Shown piece after piece: positions 1 to 8,075 of a stretch of 64,000 nucleotides of DNA. Source of the stretch: Anaerolineae bacterium (GTDB lineage Bacteria; Chloroflexota; Anaerolineae; DRVO01). The stretch is taken from the NCBI GenBank assembly GCA_013178015.1, contig JABLXR010000006.1:1-64000 (forward strand), given 5' to 3'. Every line of letters begins with the position of its first letter. Positions within the stretch are counted from its first letter, which is position 1. Position numbers and translations under genes: made by a program. The notes beneath the pieces were generated by a model, which worked only from the letters and a program-made list of their open reading frames with translations, had not been told where the DNA came from and made no database searches.

Positions 1-39
1 TCTTCCAGCAGCGATTGTGCCAGTTCGTGGAGAGGGCCG

Positions 40-170
40 CTACAGAGGCACAGAGGCACGGAGAAGGGTCTAGGAAGTAGATTCTGCCTCCTTGGAGTCA
101 GCTTGGCATACGTCCTGATTCCCTGTAACCTGTGGCCTGTTTCCTATCTCTGGGTCCCGTGCCTCTGTGG
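40..170. repeat. REP-like intergenic inverted repeat (copy A)
   Basis: Left arm CAGAGGCACGG (51-61) is the exact reverse complement of CCGTGCCTCTG (157-167). The interior (about 112-150) holds a CCCTGTAACCTGTGG / TTTCCTATCTC block, the reverse-complement form of the GATAGGGAACAGGTTACAG motif at 57430-57446. No coding sequence is apparent in bases 1-187. It lies upstream of the Wzz-like gene. Arms of this type recur near 41551, suggesting a dispersed family. Confidence 0.6.
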
Positions 171-187
171 CGTCTTTGCTTGAGTAG

Positions 188-886
188 GTGACGATGGAAC
201 TACGCGAATACTGGCGCATATTGCGGCGCTATGCTTGGCTCATCCTAATGATGGTGGGCGCCACGGCCGCCATCACTCTGGCACTCCGGGCTTTGCGCCC
301 GCCGCAGACGGTCTACTCTGCCTCGGTGCGCCTCACGGTGGGCGTGGTCCCCGAGGACGGCAACGGCGAGTACTACACGTACGACCGCTACTACACCTGG
401 CTTGCCTCCGAGTACCTGGTGGACGATCTTTCCGAGGTGGTACGCAGCGCTGATTTCGCCGCCGCCGTGTCCGAGCAGCTCGCTGCTAGGGGCATCGCTG
501 TCGGCCCGGGCGAGATCTCCGGCGCCACCGTGCCCGTCAAGCAGCACCGCATTCTCACCTTGGGTGTGAGCGGTACAGACCCGGCGCGGGTGCAGGCGGT
601 GGCCGAGGCGGCAGCGGAGGTCCTCCGCCAGCGCAATCGCGAGTTCCTGGCTCAGTTAGGCAGTGATAATGCAGCCGTCCACGTCATTGACCCGCCTTCA
701 GTGGGACCCGTACCGCCCTCGCTGCGAGAGCGGCTGGACCTGCCCTTGCGCCTGGCCCTGGCTTTGGCGGCGGCGGTTGCCCTCGCCTTCGTCCTGGACT
801 ACGCCGACGACTCCGTGCGCGATGTCCGCGATTTCAGCGAACTTGGCGTCCCCCTGCTTGCCTCACTGCCCAAACGCCGGAGGTAG
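188..886 (+). CDS. Wzz/YveK-like polysaccharide chain-length protein
   Basis: A 232-residue inner-membrane protein of the Wzz / capsular polysaccharide co-polymerase type. One hydrophobic segment lies at about residues 16-34 (after a basic RRYAW) and another at about 184-202, separated by an extracytoplasmic alpha/beta domain. The C-terminal tail (about 203-232, DYADDSVRDVRDFSELGVPLLASLPKRRR-like end) matches the short cytoplasmic extension of Wzz proteins that lack a fused tyrosine kinase. The family sets polysaccharide chain length or partners a BY-kinase. No kinase or glycosyltransferase is adjacent here, so the role is inferred from topology. Start is GTG 188 or ATG 194. It ends 6 nt before comM and probably shares its transcript. 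Confidence 0.75.
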   Translation: MTMELREYWRILRRYAWLILMMVGATAAITLALRALRPPQTVYSASVRLTVGVVPEDGNGEYYTYDRYYTWLASEYLVDDLSEVVRSADFAAAVSEQLAARGIAVGPGEISGATVPVKQHRILTLGVSGTDPARVQAVAEAAAEVLRQRNREFLAQLGSDNAAVHVIDPPSVGPVPPSLRERLDLPLRLALALAAAVALAFVLDYADDSVRDVRDFSELGVPLLASLPKRRR

Positions 887-892
887 CGTTCC

Positions 893-2410
893 ATGCTGGC
901 CAAGGTGGCTTCCTGCGCTCTCGTCGGTCTCGAAGGCGAAGTCATCGAAGTGGAAATAGACGCTTCCCTGAGGGGTCTGCCCAGCCTCAACATCGTGGGC
1001 CTGCCCGACGCCGCCGTGCAGGAGGCGCGGGAGCGGGTCCGCTCCGCCCTCCTCAACAGCGGCCTGCGCATGCCCCGAGGGCGGGTGCTTCTCAACCTGG
1101 CCCCGGCGGACCTACGCAAGGAGGGCCCTTCGTACGATCTGCCCATCGCCGTGGCCCTGCTGCTGGGCTCTCAGCAACTGCTGGCCGATATCTCGGATGC
1201 TATGTTCATCGGCGAGTTGTCTCTGGACGGTAGCCTGCGGCACGTGAACGGCATTCTGCCCATGGCTACCGTCGCCCGCGCCCGGGGCTACAAGCGCCTG
1301 TTCGTGCCCGAGGTGGACGCGCCCGAGGCTGCCCTGGCGGACGGGCTCGAGGTCTACGGACTTCCCGACCTGATGAGCTTGCTCGGGCACCTACAGGGAG
1401 AGTTACGCCTAAAGCCTACTGTGGCCAGGCCGGACCTGGACGTAGAGCAGCCCGGCCTGACTGACATGGCCGAGATTGCCGGCCAGGAGCACGCCAAGCG
1501 TGCTCTAGAGGTAGCCGCCGCCGGAGGTCACAATGTGTTAATGAGCGGGCCTCCCGGAGCCGGCAAGACCTTGCTGGCCCGCTCCGTTCCCGGCATCCTG
1601 CCGCGATTGACGCTGGATGAGGCCCTGGACGTCACCCGCATCTACAGCGTGGCCGGCCTGCTCCCCGAGGGAGAGCCCCTGGTGCGGCAGCGCCCGTTCC
1701 GCTCCCCTCACCACACCATCAGCCACGCCGGGCTGGTGGGAGGTGGGAGCGTACCCCGGCCCGGGGAGATCAGCCTGGCTCATCGAGGTGTGCTCTTCCT
1801 GGACGAGCTGCCCGAGTACGACCACCGCAGCCTCGAGACCCTGCGTCAGCCCTTGGAAGATCACCACGTCACCATTTCCCGCGCCCGTGGGGCCATCACC
1901 TTCCCCTGCAACTTCATCCTCATCGGGGCCATGAACCCGTGCCCCTGTGGCTACCGGGGCGACCCCTATCACGAGTGCACCTGCTCCTCCGGCGCCATCG
2001 CCCGCTACCAGCAGCGTCTCTCCGGCCCTCTCCTGGACCGCTTCGACCTCCACGTGGAGGTCCCTCACGTCGAATACGACAAGCTCTCCGGCCACCAGAG
2101 AGGAGAGCCCTCCAGCGCCATCCGGGAGCGGGTGGAGGCGGCCCGAGCCCGACAGCGGGAGCGTTTCGCCGGCACCCCCCTCATCACCAACTCCGAGATG
2201 GGCCCGGCCGAGGTGCGCCAGTTCTGCCCCTTGGACCGGGAGTGCTCTTCGCTCATGCGGGCGGCCATGCAGCAATTGCGCCTGAGCGCCAGGGCGTACC
2301 ATCGGGTGCTCAAGCTCGCCCGCACCATCGCCGACCTGGCCGGCAGCCAGGCGATCGCCACCGTCCACCTGGCCGAGGCGCTGCAGTACCGACAGAGAGG
2401 CGGAGCCTGA
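893..2410 (+). CDS. comM: YifB/ComM family AAA+ ATPase (Mg-chelatase-like)
   Basis: Full-length (505 residues) YifB/ComM protein. In naturally transformable bacteria ComM is a hexameric helicase that extends branch migration of incoming DNA. An N-terminal Lon-like S5 fold (about 1-180, LVGLEGEVIEVEID; SYDLPIAVA) is followed by the AAA+ core with Walker A GPPGAGKT (about 219-226), Walker B VLFLDELPEY, the family's cysteine cluster NPCPCGYRGDPYHECTCS, and the C-terminal Mg_chelatase_C helical domain. A Shine-Dalgarno GGAGGT overlaps the stop of the preceding gene, so the two are probably co-transcribed. The last ~106 bp (2286-2391) are present in identical form at 13211-13316. Confidence 0.95.
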   Translation: MLAKVASCALVGLEGEVIEVEIDASLRGLPSLNIVGLPDAAVQEARERVRSALLNSGLRMPRGRVLLNLAPADLRKEGPSYDLPIAVALLLGSQQLLADISDAMFIGELSLDGSLRHVNGILPMATVARARGYKRLFVPEVDAPEAALADGLEVYGLPDLMSLLGHLQGELRLKPTVARPDLDVEQPGLTDMAEIAGQEHAKRALEVAAAGGHNVLMSGPPGAGKTLLARSVPGILPRLTLDEALDVTRIYSVAGLLPEGEPLVRQRPFRSPHHTISHAGLVGGGSVPRPGEISLAHRGVLFLDELPEYDHRSLETLRQPLEDHHVTISRARGAITFPCNFILIGAMNPCPCGYRGDPYHECTCSSGAIARYQQRLSGPLLDRFDLHVEVPHVEYDKLSGHQRGEPSSAIRERVEAARARQRERFAGTPLITNSEMGPAEVRQFCPLDRECSSLMRAAMQQLRLSARAYHRVLKLARTIADLAGSQAIATVHLAEALQYRQRGGA

Positions 2411-2699
2411 GAGCTGCAGCAGTATGCAAGCTGAAGACGGATGAGGCACCGTGGTTCACCCTCCGCCACTCCCCGGCTTCACGGGGCAGAGCCGGCATCA
2501 TATCCATTGGAGCCCGCTTGGCGGTGCTCAACGCGGCGTCGCGCCACAGCTGCTCCGGGGGCCCGACACTGCTCTGCAGCAAGTGTGATTCGCCACACGC
2601 CTGCAGTCTACCAGGAGTCCAATCAGAGGCCGAGCGGTCTATGCAGCGCTCTGCGGGGTGCCCTCACAAGGAAGCAGGCCTAACCATTTGCGGCGGCCT
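2411..2699. other. Intergenic region between convergent genes
   Basis: No convincing gene. A small hairpin CCGGCT (2473-2478) / AGCCGG (2490-2495) could end comM transcription but lacks a U-tract. The rest shows no structure I can support. Confidence 0.4.
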
Positions 2700-3677
2700 T
2701 CATGAGTCTGTCCCCTCCAACGTGGGATCGCGCCACTCCTCTTGGTACTGCCCGATCTGCCAGACCAGCTCCATCGTGCCGACCACGCGCTGCAGACTGG
2801 AATCCGGCTGCTGTCCACTCTCTATGCAGCGAAGGAAATGCTCTGTCTCCGCCTGAAAGCCGTAGGTGACACGCGTGTCGGTGCCTCCAGTCAGGTCCCG
2901 ATCGGTGTAGACCATCGGCTGTCGTGCGTCATCCAGCCAAATCTCGACCACCTCAGGTGCCCGCACGTAAGCTGAGATCCGGCGACCATGGAGCTCGAAA
3001 CGCTCATAGCGGGCACCGGAGGAGCGGTTGGCGGTCAGGATGCCCACTCCTGCGTTCTCAAACTCGATGAGGGCGTGGAAGCTATTCTGCCATGTGGAGT
3101 CGAACGACCGAACCACGCTGGACACTCTACTGAAGCTGCCACCGGACCAGTGCAGCCAGTCCACAGAGTGAATCACGTCGGAGACGAGCGTGCTCATGCC
3201 ATAGTGCGGCGTGCGAAGGTTCTTGTGAAACTCAGCCAGACAGACATTTGTAGGGCCGCGCTCCTCTACTAGATCCCTTGCCCTGACGAGCACTGGGCAG
3301 TGCCGCCGGTTGAAGCCCACCATTGAGAGGCAGCCCGCCCTTTCGGCCGCCGCTGCCAGCGCTCGGGTCTCGGCAAGATTGGCCCCAGGCGGCTTCTCCA
3401 GGAACACATGCTTCCCTGCAGCTAGACAGTCCAGCACTATCGAGGCTACCTCCAGAGGCGAGACAACCACGTATACGGCCTCGACCCCAGATCGCTCAAG
3501 AAGATCGTGGTAGTTCGTGTACATCTGCCGGATGCCAAAGCGGTCCGCTGCCGCCTGTGCTCGGGCTCGGTCCAGGTCACATACGGCTTCCAGCGACGCC
3601 CTGCCTGAAGCTACCAGGCTGGGACAGTGAACGTCGTTGGCCATCCGGCCGGAGCCTATGATCCCCACTTTGACCAT
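2700..3677 (-). CDS. Gfo/Idh/MocA family NAD(P)-dependent oxidoreductase
   Basis: About 325 residues. N-terminal Rossmann fold (VGIIGSGRMA) and the family's EKP motif (HVFLEKPPGAN, about residues 90-100), followed by the C-terminal alpha/beta domain. These enzymes oxidise or reduce sugars, inositols or sugar acids. Start ATG 3677 (MVKVGIIG) is chosen because GAGG precedes it by about 7 nt; an upstream in-frame start at 3692 adds five residues without a site. It is the last gene of minus-strand sugar operon 1 (binding protein, two permeases, esterase, this gene), so it probably processes the imported sugar. Substrate not determinable. Confidence 0.9.
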   Translation of the reverse strand: MVKVGIIGSGRMANDVHCPSLVASGRASLEAVCDLDRARAQAAADRFGIRQMYTNYHDLLERSGVEAVYVVVSPLEVASIVLDCLAAGKHVFLEKPPGANLAETRALAAAAERAGCLSMVGFNRRHCPVLVRARDLVEERGPTNVCLAEFHKNLRTPHYGMSTLVSDVIHSVDWLHWSGGSFSRVSSVVRSFDSTWQNSFHALIEFENAGVGILTANRSSGARYERFELHGRRISAYVRAPEVVEIWLDDARQPMVYTDRDLTGGTDTRVTYGFQAETEHFLRCIESGQQPDSSLQRVVGTMELVWQIGQYQEEWRDPTLEGTDS

Positions 3678-3983
3678 GAGAAACCTCGCCAATGATCGTG
3701 ATTGCCCACCTGGCCCAACTGCCGCGCGGTAGGACCTGGGCGTGGTGCGCCAACGTCACTGCTGGAGCCCCATGCCCGAGGGCAGGATCTAGCCAACCGG
3801 ATCTTCCGAGAGAGGCTCTCAGCATGGGCCCCTCGGCGATGGCCGCCGCCCATCTTAGCAGGCTACGCCCGGAAGCACCGAACCACACATGGCAGCGAAC
3901 ACGGCCCTGGCAACCCACCACATAGCGCCGGCAAGCATCATGAACAGCCACGGACAGAGACGTCCCGTGTGCATCGACGGCAT
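3678..3983. other. Spacer between operon-1 genes
   Basis: 306 bp between the esterase stop and the dehydrogenase start on the minus strand. Open frames exist on both strands, but none has a ribosome-binding site, a recognisable domain or a plausible protein composition. No strong hairpin seen. An internal promoter for the dehydrogenase is possible but not visible. Confidence 0.35.
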
Positions 3984-6065
3984 CTAGATGCGCAGCGCTG
4001 ACCATTCCTGGATGTGGCTGACCGCCCCCGGGGGGCCAAGCCGTGCGTACAGATCCTCGGTCCACAGATACGACGTTGGCCTAGCGGTGTTGACCCTGTG
4101 GAATTCATAGGGCTCCAGGAAGACGATCCTCGTTGGCCACAGAAGGCCCGCCACGTAGGGCAGGTCCGTGTACCGCAACACGCTCAGCATCTCGGTGCAG
4201 TCACCAATACCATTGGGATGGCCAGGTGCGTCTTGGGTGGCGGGAGGATCGGCCAGAACCACGGCGCTAAGGGTTCCATCCAGCAATGCCGTGTAGAGGG
4301 CCACCACGGACATGTCCCCAGCCCCGGAGATCGCGATGCGATCCGCGCGGACGCTGTCAAGCGAACGCGCCATTTCCAGGGCCCTGAGCGCGTCATAGAC
4401 ACGCATCGACGCGACAGTGCGCCCAATGGCAGCGCTTGCGCGCCTCACGTGCCACGCCAGGCCATCGCCCCATGACGTCTCGTCCACCCCGCGGACCGCT
4501 ACCGCGAGCCAACTCCAGTCAGCTCCGAGATCCGACAGGCCAGCCGGTACCAGATGGCGCAAGTAGGGCCGGGTATCCCTGGAGATCGAATCCCGAGATC
4601 CCACGAGATGCACTAGGAGCCTATGCTCCCCAGCAGCCCCCTCCTTCGGAGCAGCCAGTATCGCGGGCAGCCGCCAGCCCTCCTCCGGGGTGAAGCCTAA
4701 CCTGGCGAAGCGGTGTGAAGCGGTTTCCCACTCGAAATCCGTCGTTACCTCAAGGTGGCAAGGCGGATCAGGGAAATGGCCAAACGTCCTGGGTCTGAGG
4801 TTTTGTAGAAGCGCTTCCCGATGCGCGACCAGATCGGAGGGTGACTCTATAGCAGGAGCTGACGCGCGAGGGACGAAGATGTCATGAGCCGTAGTCGTGC
4901 GTTCATTGGGCGGCAGTACCCTATCCGGGAAGACAAGCAGGTCCTCGTGCTTCTCGAGCAACAGCGGATCCTCCACGAGATCGGGCACCAGGTGAGGGTC
5001 TACGTCTTCTCCCCGCAAGTGCCTCATGAACCACGCGTAGGTGGCCTTACGCGATACCTCATGGTAGCCATGCGGTCCTGGTGTCTCGATGAGCGCCACC
5101 CGGTCTTCTCTGCCGAGCAACTCATACACCGCCCTGATCCGCTGGAAGCACTCCTTCATGGAGTCGGTCGAGTACAGGTAGTCTCCCTCAGCCACCGAGA
5201 TGAGTAAGGCTCTAGGAGCAATCAGAGCACCGATGTCGGGCAGATCCCACCGATACGTGTTGATCCATAACATGCAGTCGCAGTGATCATCAACGGTGCG
5301 GTCGATAATCTGCGTGGAGAGTGTGGCCGTCCCGCAGTTGGGAGCGACGGCCCCAACTCGCTCATCTGCGGCCCCCAGGAACCAGGTGATAGCTCCCCCT
5401 CCTGAGTTCCCCATGGCACCGATGCGGTCGGGGTCCACTTCAGAGCGGCTCTGAAGGAGATCAACCCCCCGCACCGCATTCCACATCTCTACGCCAGCCG
5501 GCGTATAGCCGCGGCTAAGCCACTGGTACTGCCCATGGCTGTAGGGCCCGTGGTGGGTGCCAAACATCTCCCAGTACTCGATTGTATCGAGGACTAATGT
5601 GACGAAACCCAGCTTGGCTAGATGCTGGCAGTGGTATTGGCTGGCGGTCTTTTGCGTGTACGAGTGGCCGTTCAGGTAGATCACTGCCGGATAAGGACTC
5701 TTGCCCGAGACAGGGAGATAGAGATTCGCCGTCACGTACAGCCCGGGAATCGACTCAAAGCACAGAACCTCGATGCGGTAGCCGGCCGAAGAGCGGTCCA
5801 GAAGCCGGACAGTCCGCACATTAAGCGGAGGGCGCTCTTCCTTCGAGGGAACAGATGGCATTCCCATCATCTCCATGTACTGCTGCCAACGACGCGGACG
5901 CTGGGCGTACCATTCCTCGGCCGTTTCCGGCATTTCCCTAACCGAGGCGTCCGAAATGCGCCTTGCCTCTCGACACAGGCATTCGCGAATGTTGTTCACC
6001 ACTGCCTCCTCAATTGCAGCGACGAGAGACCTGGCAGACGCTCGAGCCGGCACGAAACCACCCAT
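3984..6065 (-). CDS. Two-domain alpha/beta-hydrolase, acetyl xylan esterase-like
   Basis: Up to 693 residues with two alpha/beta-hydrolase-like halves. The first half (about 60-340) has the nucleophile elbow GNSGGG after VDPDRIGAMG, an upstream oxyanion-type segment (PAVIYLNGHS) and a late His (GPHGYHE), so it looks catalytic. The second half (about 420-690) keeps the fold (VRADRIAISGAG, then VVALYTALL), but the elbow position reads GAGD with no Ser, so it is probably non-catalytic. Related two-domain proteins deacetylate plant polysaccharides. ATG 6065 has no ribosome-binding site; GTG 5999 (VNNIRECLC), preceded by GAGGAGG, is a better-supported start. No signal peptide seen. In sugar operon 1, so it may deacylate imported oligosaccharides. 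Confidence 0.8.
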   Translation of the reverse strand: MGGFVPARASARSLVAAIEEAVVNNIRECLCREARRISDASVREMPETAEEWYAQRPRRWQQYMEMMGMPSVPSKEERPPLNVRTVRLLDRSSAGYRIEVLCFESIPGLYVTANLYLPVSGKSPYPAVIYLNGHSYTQKTASQYHCQHLAKLGFVTLVLDTIEYWEMFGTHHGPYSHGQYQWLSRGYTPAGVEMWNAVRGVDLLQSRSEVDPDRIGAMGNSGGGAITWFLGAADERVGAVAPNCGTATLSTQIIDRTVDDHCDCMLWINTYRWDLPDIGALIAPRALLISVAEGDYLYSTDSMKECFQRIRAVYELLGREDRVALIETPGPHGYHEVSRKATYAWFMRHLRGEDVDPHLVPDLVEDPLLLEKHEDLLVFPDRVLPPNERTTTAHDIFVPRASAPAIESPSDLVAHREALLQNLRPRTFGHFPDPPCHLEVTTDFEWETASHRFARLGFTPEEGWRLPAILAAPKEGAAGEHRLLVHLVGSRDSISRDTRPYLRHLVPAGLSDLGADWSWLAVAVRGVDETSWGDGLAWHVRRASAAIGRTVASMRVYDALRALEMARSLDSVRADRIAISGAGDMSVVALYTALLDGTLSAVVLADPPATQDAPGHPNGIGDCTEMLSVLRYTDLPYVAGLLWPTRIVFLEPYEFHRVNTARPTSYLWTEDLYARLGPPGAVSHIQEWSALRI

Positions 6066-6148
6066 CTAGCTTCAGTGACAGGTCGGGAGGACGCACAACG
6101 GTTAGCAGGGCTGGCCCTGGTTGGGGGGCCGCCGTCAGCAACACGCCA

Positions 6149-7045
6149 TCAGCCCTTGAGTCCTGAGAGAGTGATGCCCTGGATGAAATAGCGCTGGGAG
6201 AAGAAGAACACGATGAGGCAAGGCAACATGACAATGACCGAGTACGCCATGAGATGCTGCCACTGTGTATAGTACTCATCGCGGAAGGCGACCAGACCCA
6301 GAGCCAGGGGCCACTTCTTCGCGGTCCGCAAGTAGATGAGCGGCTCCATGAAGGAGTTCCAGTTGCCGACAAAGGAGAACACAGCGACGGCGGCCAGAGC
6401 CGGCCCCGCCAGTGGCATTATGATCCGCCACCAGATCAGGGGCGGAGTCGCCCCATCCATTGTAGCCGCTTCGTCGAACTCCTTGGGGATTCCCATGAAG
6501 AACTGCCGTAGCAGGAAGACATAGAAGGCGCTTGCGAAGAACGAAGGTACAACCAGGGGCTTGAAGGTGTTGGTCCATCCCATCCTGTGGAACAGCACGA
6601 ACAGCGGGATCATGGTCACCTGCCCGGGCAGCATCATGGTGGATAGCAGAACCGCGAACAGGACGTTTCTGCCCGGCCATTCGAGTCTGGCGAAAGCAAA
6701 GGCCACGATCGCCGAAGAGATAACCACGGCGCACATCGGCACAACGGTGATGATAAGCGTGTTCACGAAATACCTGGCAGTGGGCACCATCACGAGCGCG
6801 TCTACGTAGTTCCCAAACTCCACCGGGTTGGGTATCCAAATAGGCGGGTTGGTGAAGACCTGGGCGTCTGTCTTGAGTGATGTTGACAGCATCCACAGGA
6901 AAGGAAAGAGGAAAGTCACGCCTACAGCGACCATCAGGGCATACAGGATCAGCGCCCGACCCACCACCAACGTGCGCCTAATCACAACGCGCCGTCGCCA
7001 GACCGTCGAGCTCTGCACATGGACGGGCTGAATCTCGACCGTCAT
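6149..7045 (-). CDS. Carbohydrate ABC transporter permease, MalG type
   Basis: 298 residues with about six transmembrane segments and the ATPase-contacting EAA loop (EFDEAATMDGA ... IIMPLAGPALA, about 190-225), typical of CUT1 MalG-like subunits. A ribosome-binding site GAGGTAGGG precedes ATG 7045. It lies 45 nt after the MalF-type gene. The operon has no ATP-binding subunit, which is usual for CUT1 systems sharing an MsmX/UgpC-type ATPase encoded elsewhere. Confidence 0.93.
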   Translation of the reverse strand: MTVEIQPVHVQSSTVWRRRVVIRRTLVVGRALILYALMVAVGVTFLFPFLWMLSTSLKTDAQVFTNPPIWIPNPVEFGNYVDALVMVPTARYFVNTLIITVVPMCAVVISSAIVAFAFARLEWPGRNVLFAVLLSTMMLPGQVTMIPLFVLFHRMGWTNTFKPLVVPSFFASAFYVFLLRQFFMGIPKEFDEAATMDGATPPLIWWRIIMPLAGPALAAVAVFSFVGNWNSFMEPLIYLRTAKKWPLALGLVAFRDEYYTQWQHLMAYSVIVMLPCLIVFFFSQRYFIQGITLSGLKG

Positions 7046-7090
7046 TTCCCTACCTCGGATGACCAGCAGCAGTGCCGCGATCGTTGCCCA

Positions 7091-7984
7091 TCAGGCCCGA
7101 CCCGTGAGAGGAGCGGGAGACTCGTAGTACACCCACCGGCCGGAAGACCGGAAGACCACAAACGTGAAGAAGAGCACGACCAGGAACAGAACCCAAGCCA
7201 TGGCCGAGGCATAGCCCATCCGCAGGTATTGGAAAGCATTGTAGTAGAGGTAGAGCACGTAGAAGAGGGTCGAGTTTGCCGGTCCACCCCTAGTCATGAT
7301 GTAAGCATTGGTGAAGACTTGAAAGCTGCCGATGATACCCATTACCAGGTTGAAGAAGATTGTCGGCGTGATCAACGGCAAGGTGACATGACGAATCTTC
7401 TGCAGCCAGGCTGCCCCATCCACCATTGATGCATCGTATAGCTCGGCGGGGACACCCTGGAGTGCCGCCAAGAATATGACCATCGCCCTCCCGATCCCCC
7501 AGAAGCTCATCAGGATGAGGGCCGGTTTGGACCAATTCGGGTGCTGAAGCCAGAGAGGGCCCCTGATCCCCACTCGTTCGAGGAAGAGGTTGACTAGACC
7601 CAGGCTGGGATCGAACAGCCAAAGCCACAGCATCGAAAGAGCTACGCCAGACACCACCGAAGGCAAGTAGTAGACAGTGCGGAAGAGATTCTCGCCCGGC
7701 ATTCCCTGATTGAGCAGCACCGCCACCGCCAGCGCAAGGGCGAGGGAGAGAGGGACCTGAAAGACCGAATAATACACCGTATTATAGATCGCGATAGTGT
7801 GACGATAGTCGTCCGTGAACAGCTCCACGAAGTTCCGCAGCCCGACAAACGAGGGCGGTTTGAGCACATTATAGTCCGTGAAACTGAAGTAGATAGACGC
7901 AACCATGGGACCAAGCGTGAATGCAAGAAAGCCAATAACCCACGGGGAGACCATAAGGAATCCCCAGAGACGCTGTTGGCGCAT
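7091..7984 (-). CDS. Carbohydrate ABC transporter permease, MalF type
   Basis: 297 residues, six predicted membrane segments beginning GFLMVSPWVIGFLAF, and an EAA loop (AELYDASMVDGAAW ... VTLPLITPTIF). It lacks the extra N-terminal helices and large P2 loop of enterobacterial MalF, as normal for Gram-positive-style CUT1 systems. AAGGA lies about 6 nt before ATG 7984. It forms the channel with the MalG-type subunit downstream. A strong stem-loop (8011-8049) separates it from the upstream binding-protein gene. Confidence 0.93.
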   Translation of the reverse strand: MRQQRLWGFLMVSPWVIGFLAFTLGPMVASIYFSFTDYNVLKPPSFVGLRNFVELFTDDYRHTIAIYNTVYYSVFQVPLSLALALAVAVLLNQGMPGENLFRTVYYLPSVVSGVALSMLWLWLFDPSLGLVNLFLERVGIRGPLWLQHPNWSKPALILMSFWGIGRAMVIFLAALQGVPAELYDASMVDGAAWLQKIRHVTLPLITPTIFFNLVMGIIGSFQVFTNAYIMTRGGPANSTLFYVLYLYYNAFQYLRMGYASAMAWVLFLVVLFFTFVVFRSSGRWVYYESPAPLTGRA

Positions 7985-8010
7985 GTCAAGTCCTTCTACA
8001 GGCGGTCAGC

Positions 8011-8049
8011 GGTCCGACAGTGGATCCTCAGAGGATCCCCTGTCGGACC
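8011..8049 (-). promoter_or_regulatory. Intercistronic stem-loop, binding protein to MalF (operon 1)
   Basis: Arms GGTCCGACAG (8011-8020) and CTGTCGGACC (8040-8049) enclose a second perfect palindrome GGATCCTC-A-GAGGATCC (8022-8038), interrupted by one T/C mismatch. The structure approaches a 19-bp stem with a 1-nt loop. It lies 27 nt after the binding-protein stop codon on the transcribed minus strand. By analogy with malE-malF, such a hairpin would protect the upstream mRNA or partially terminate, raising the binding-protein to permease ratio. Confidence 0.8.
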
Positions 8050-8075
8050 AGAGTGGACCAGTTGGAGTGAGTCTG

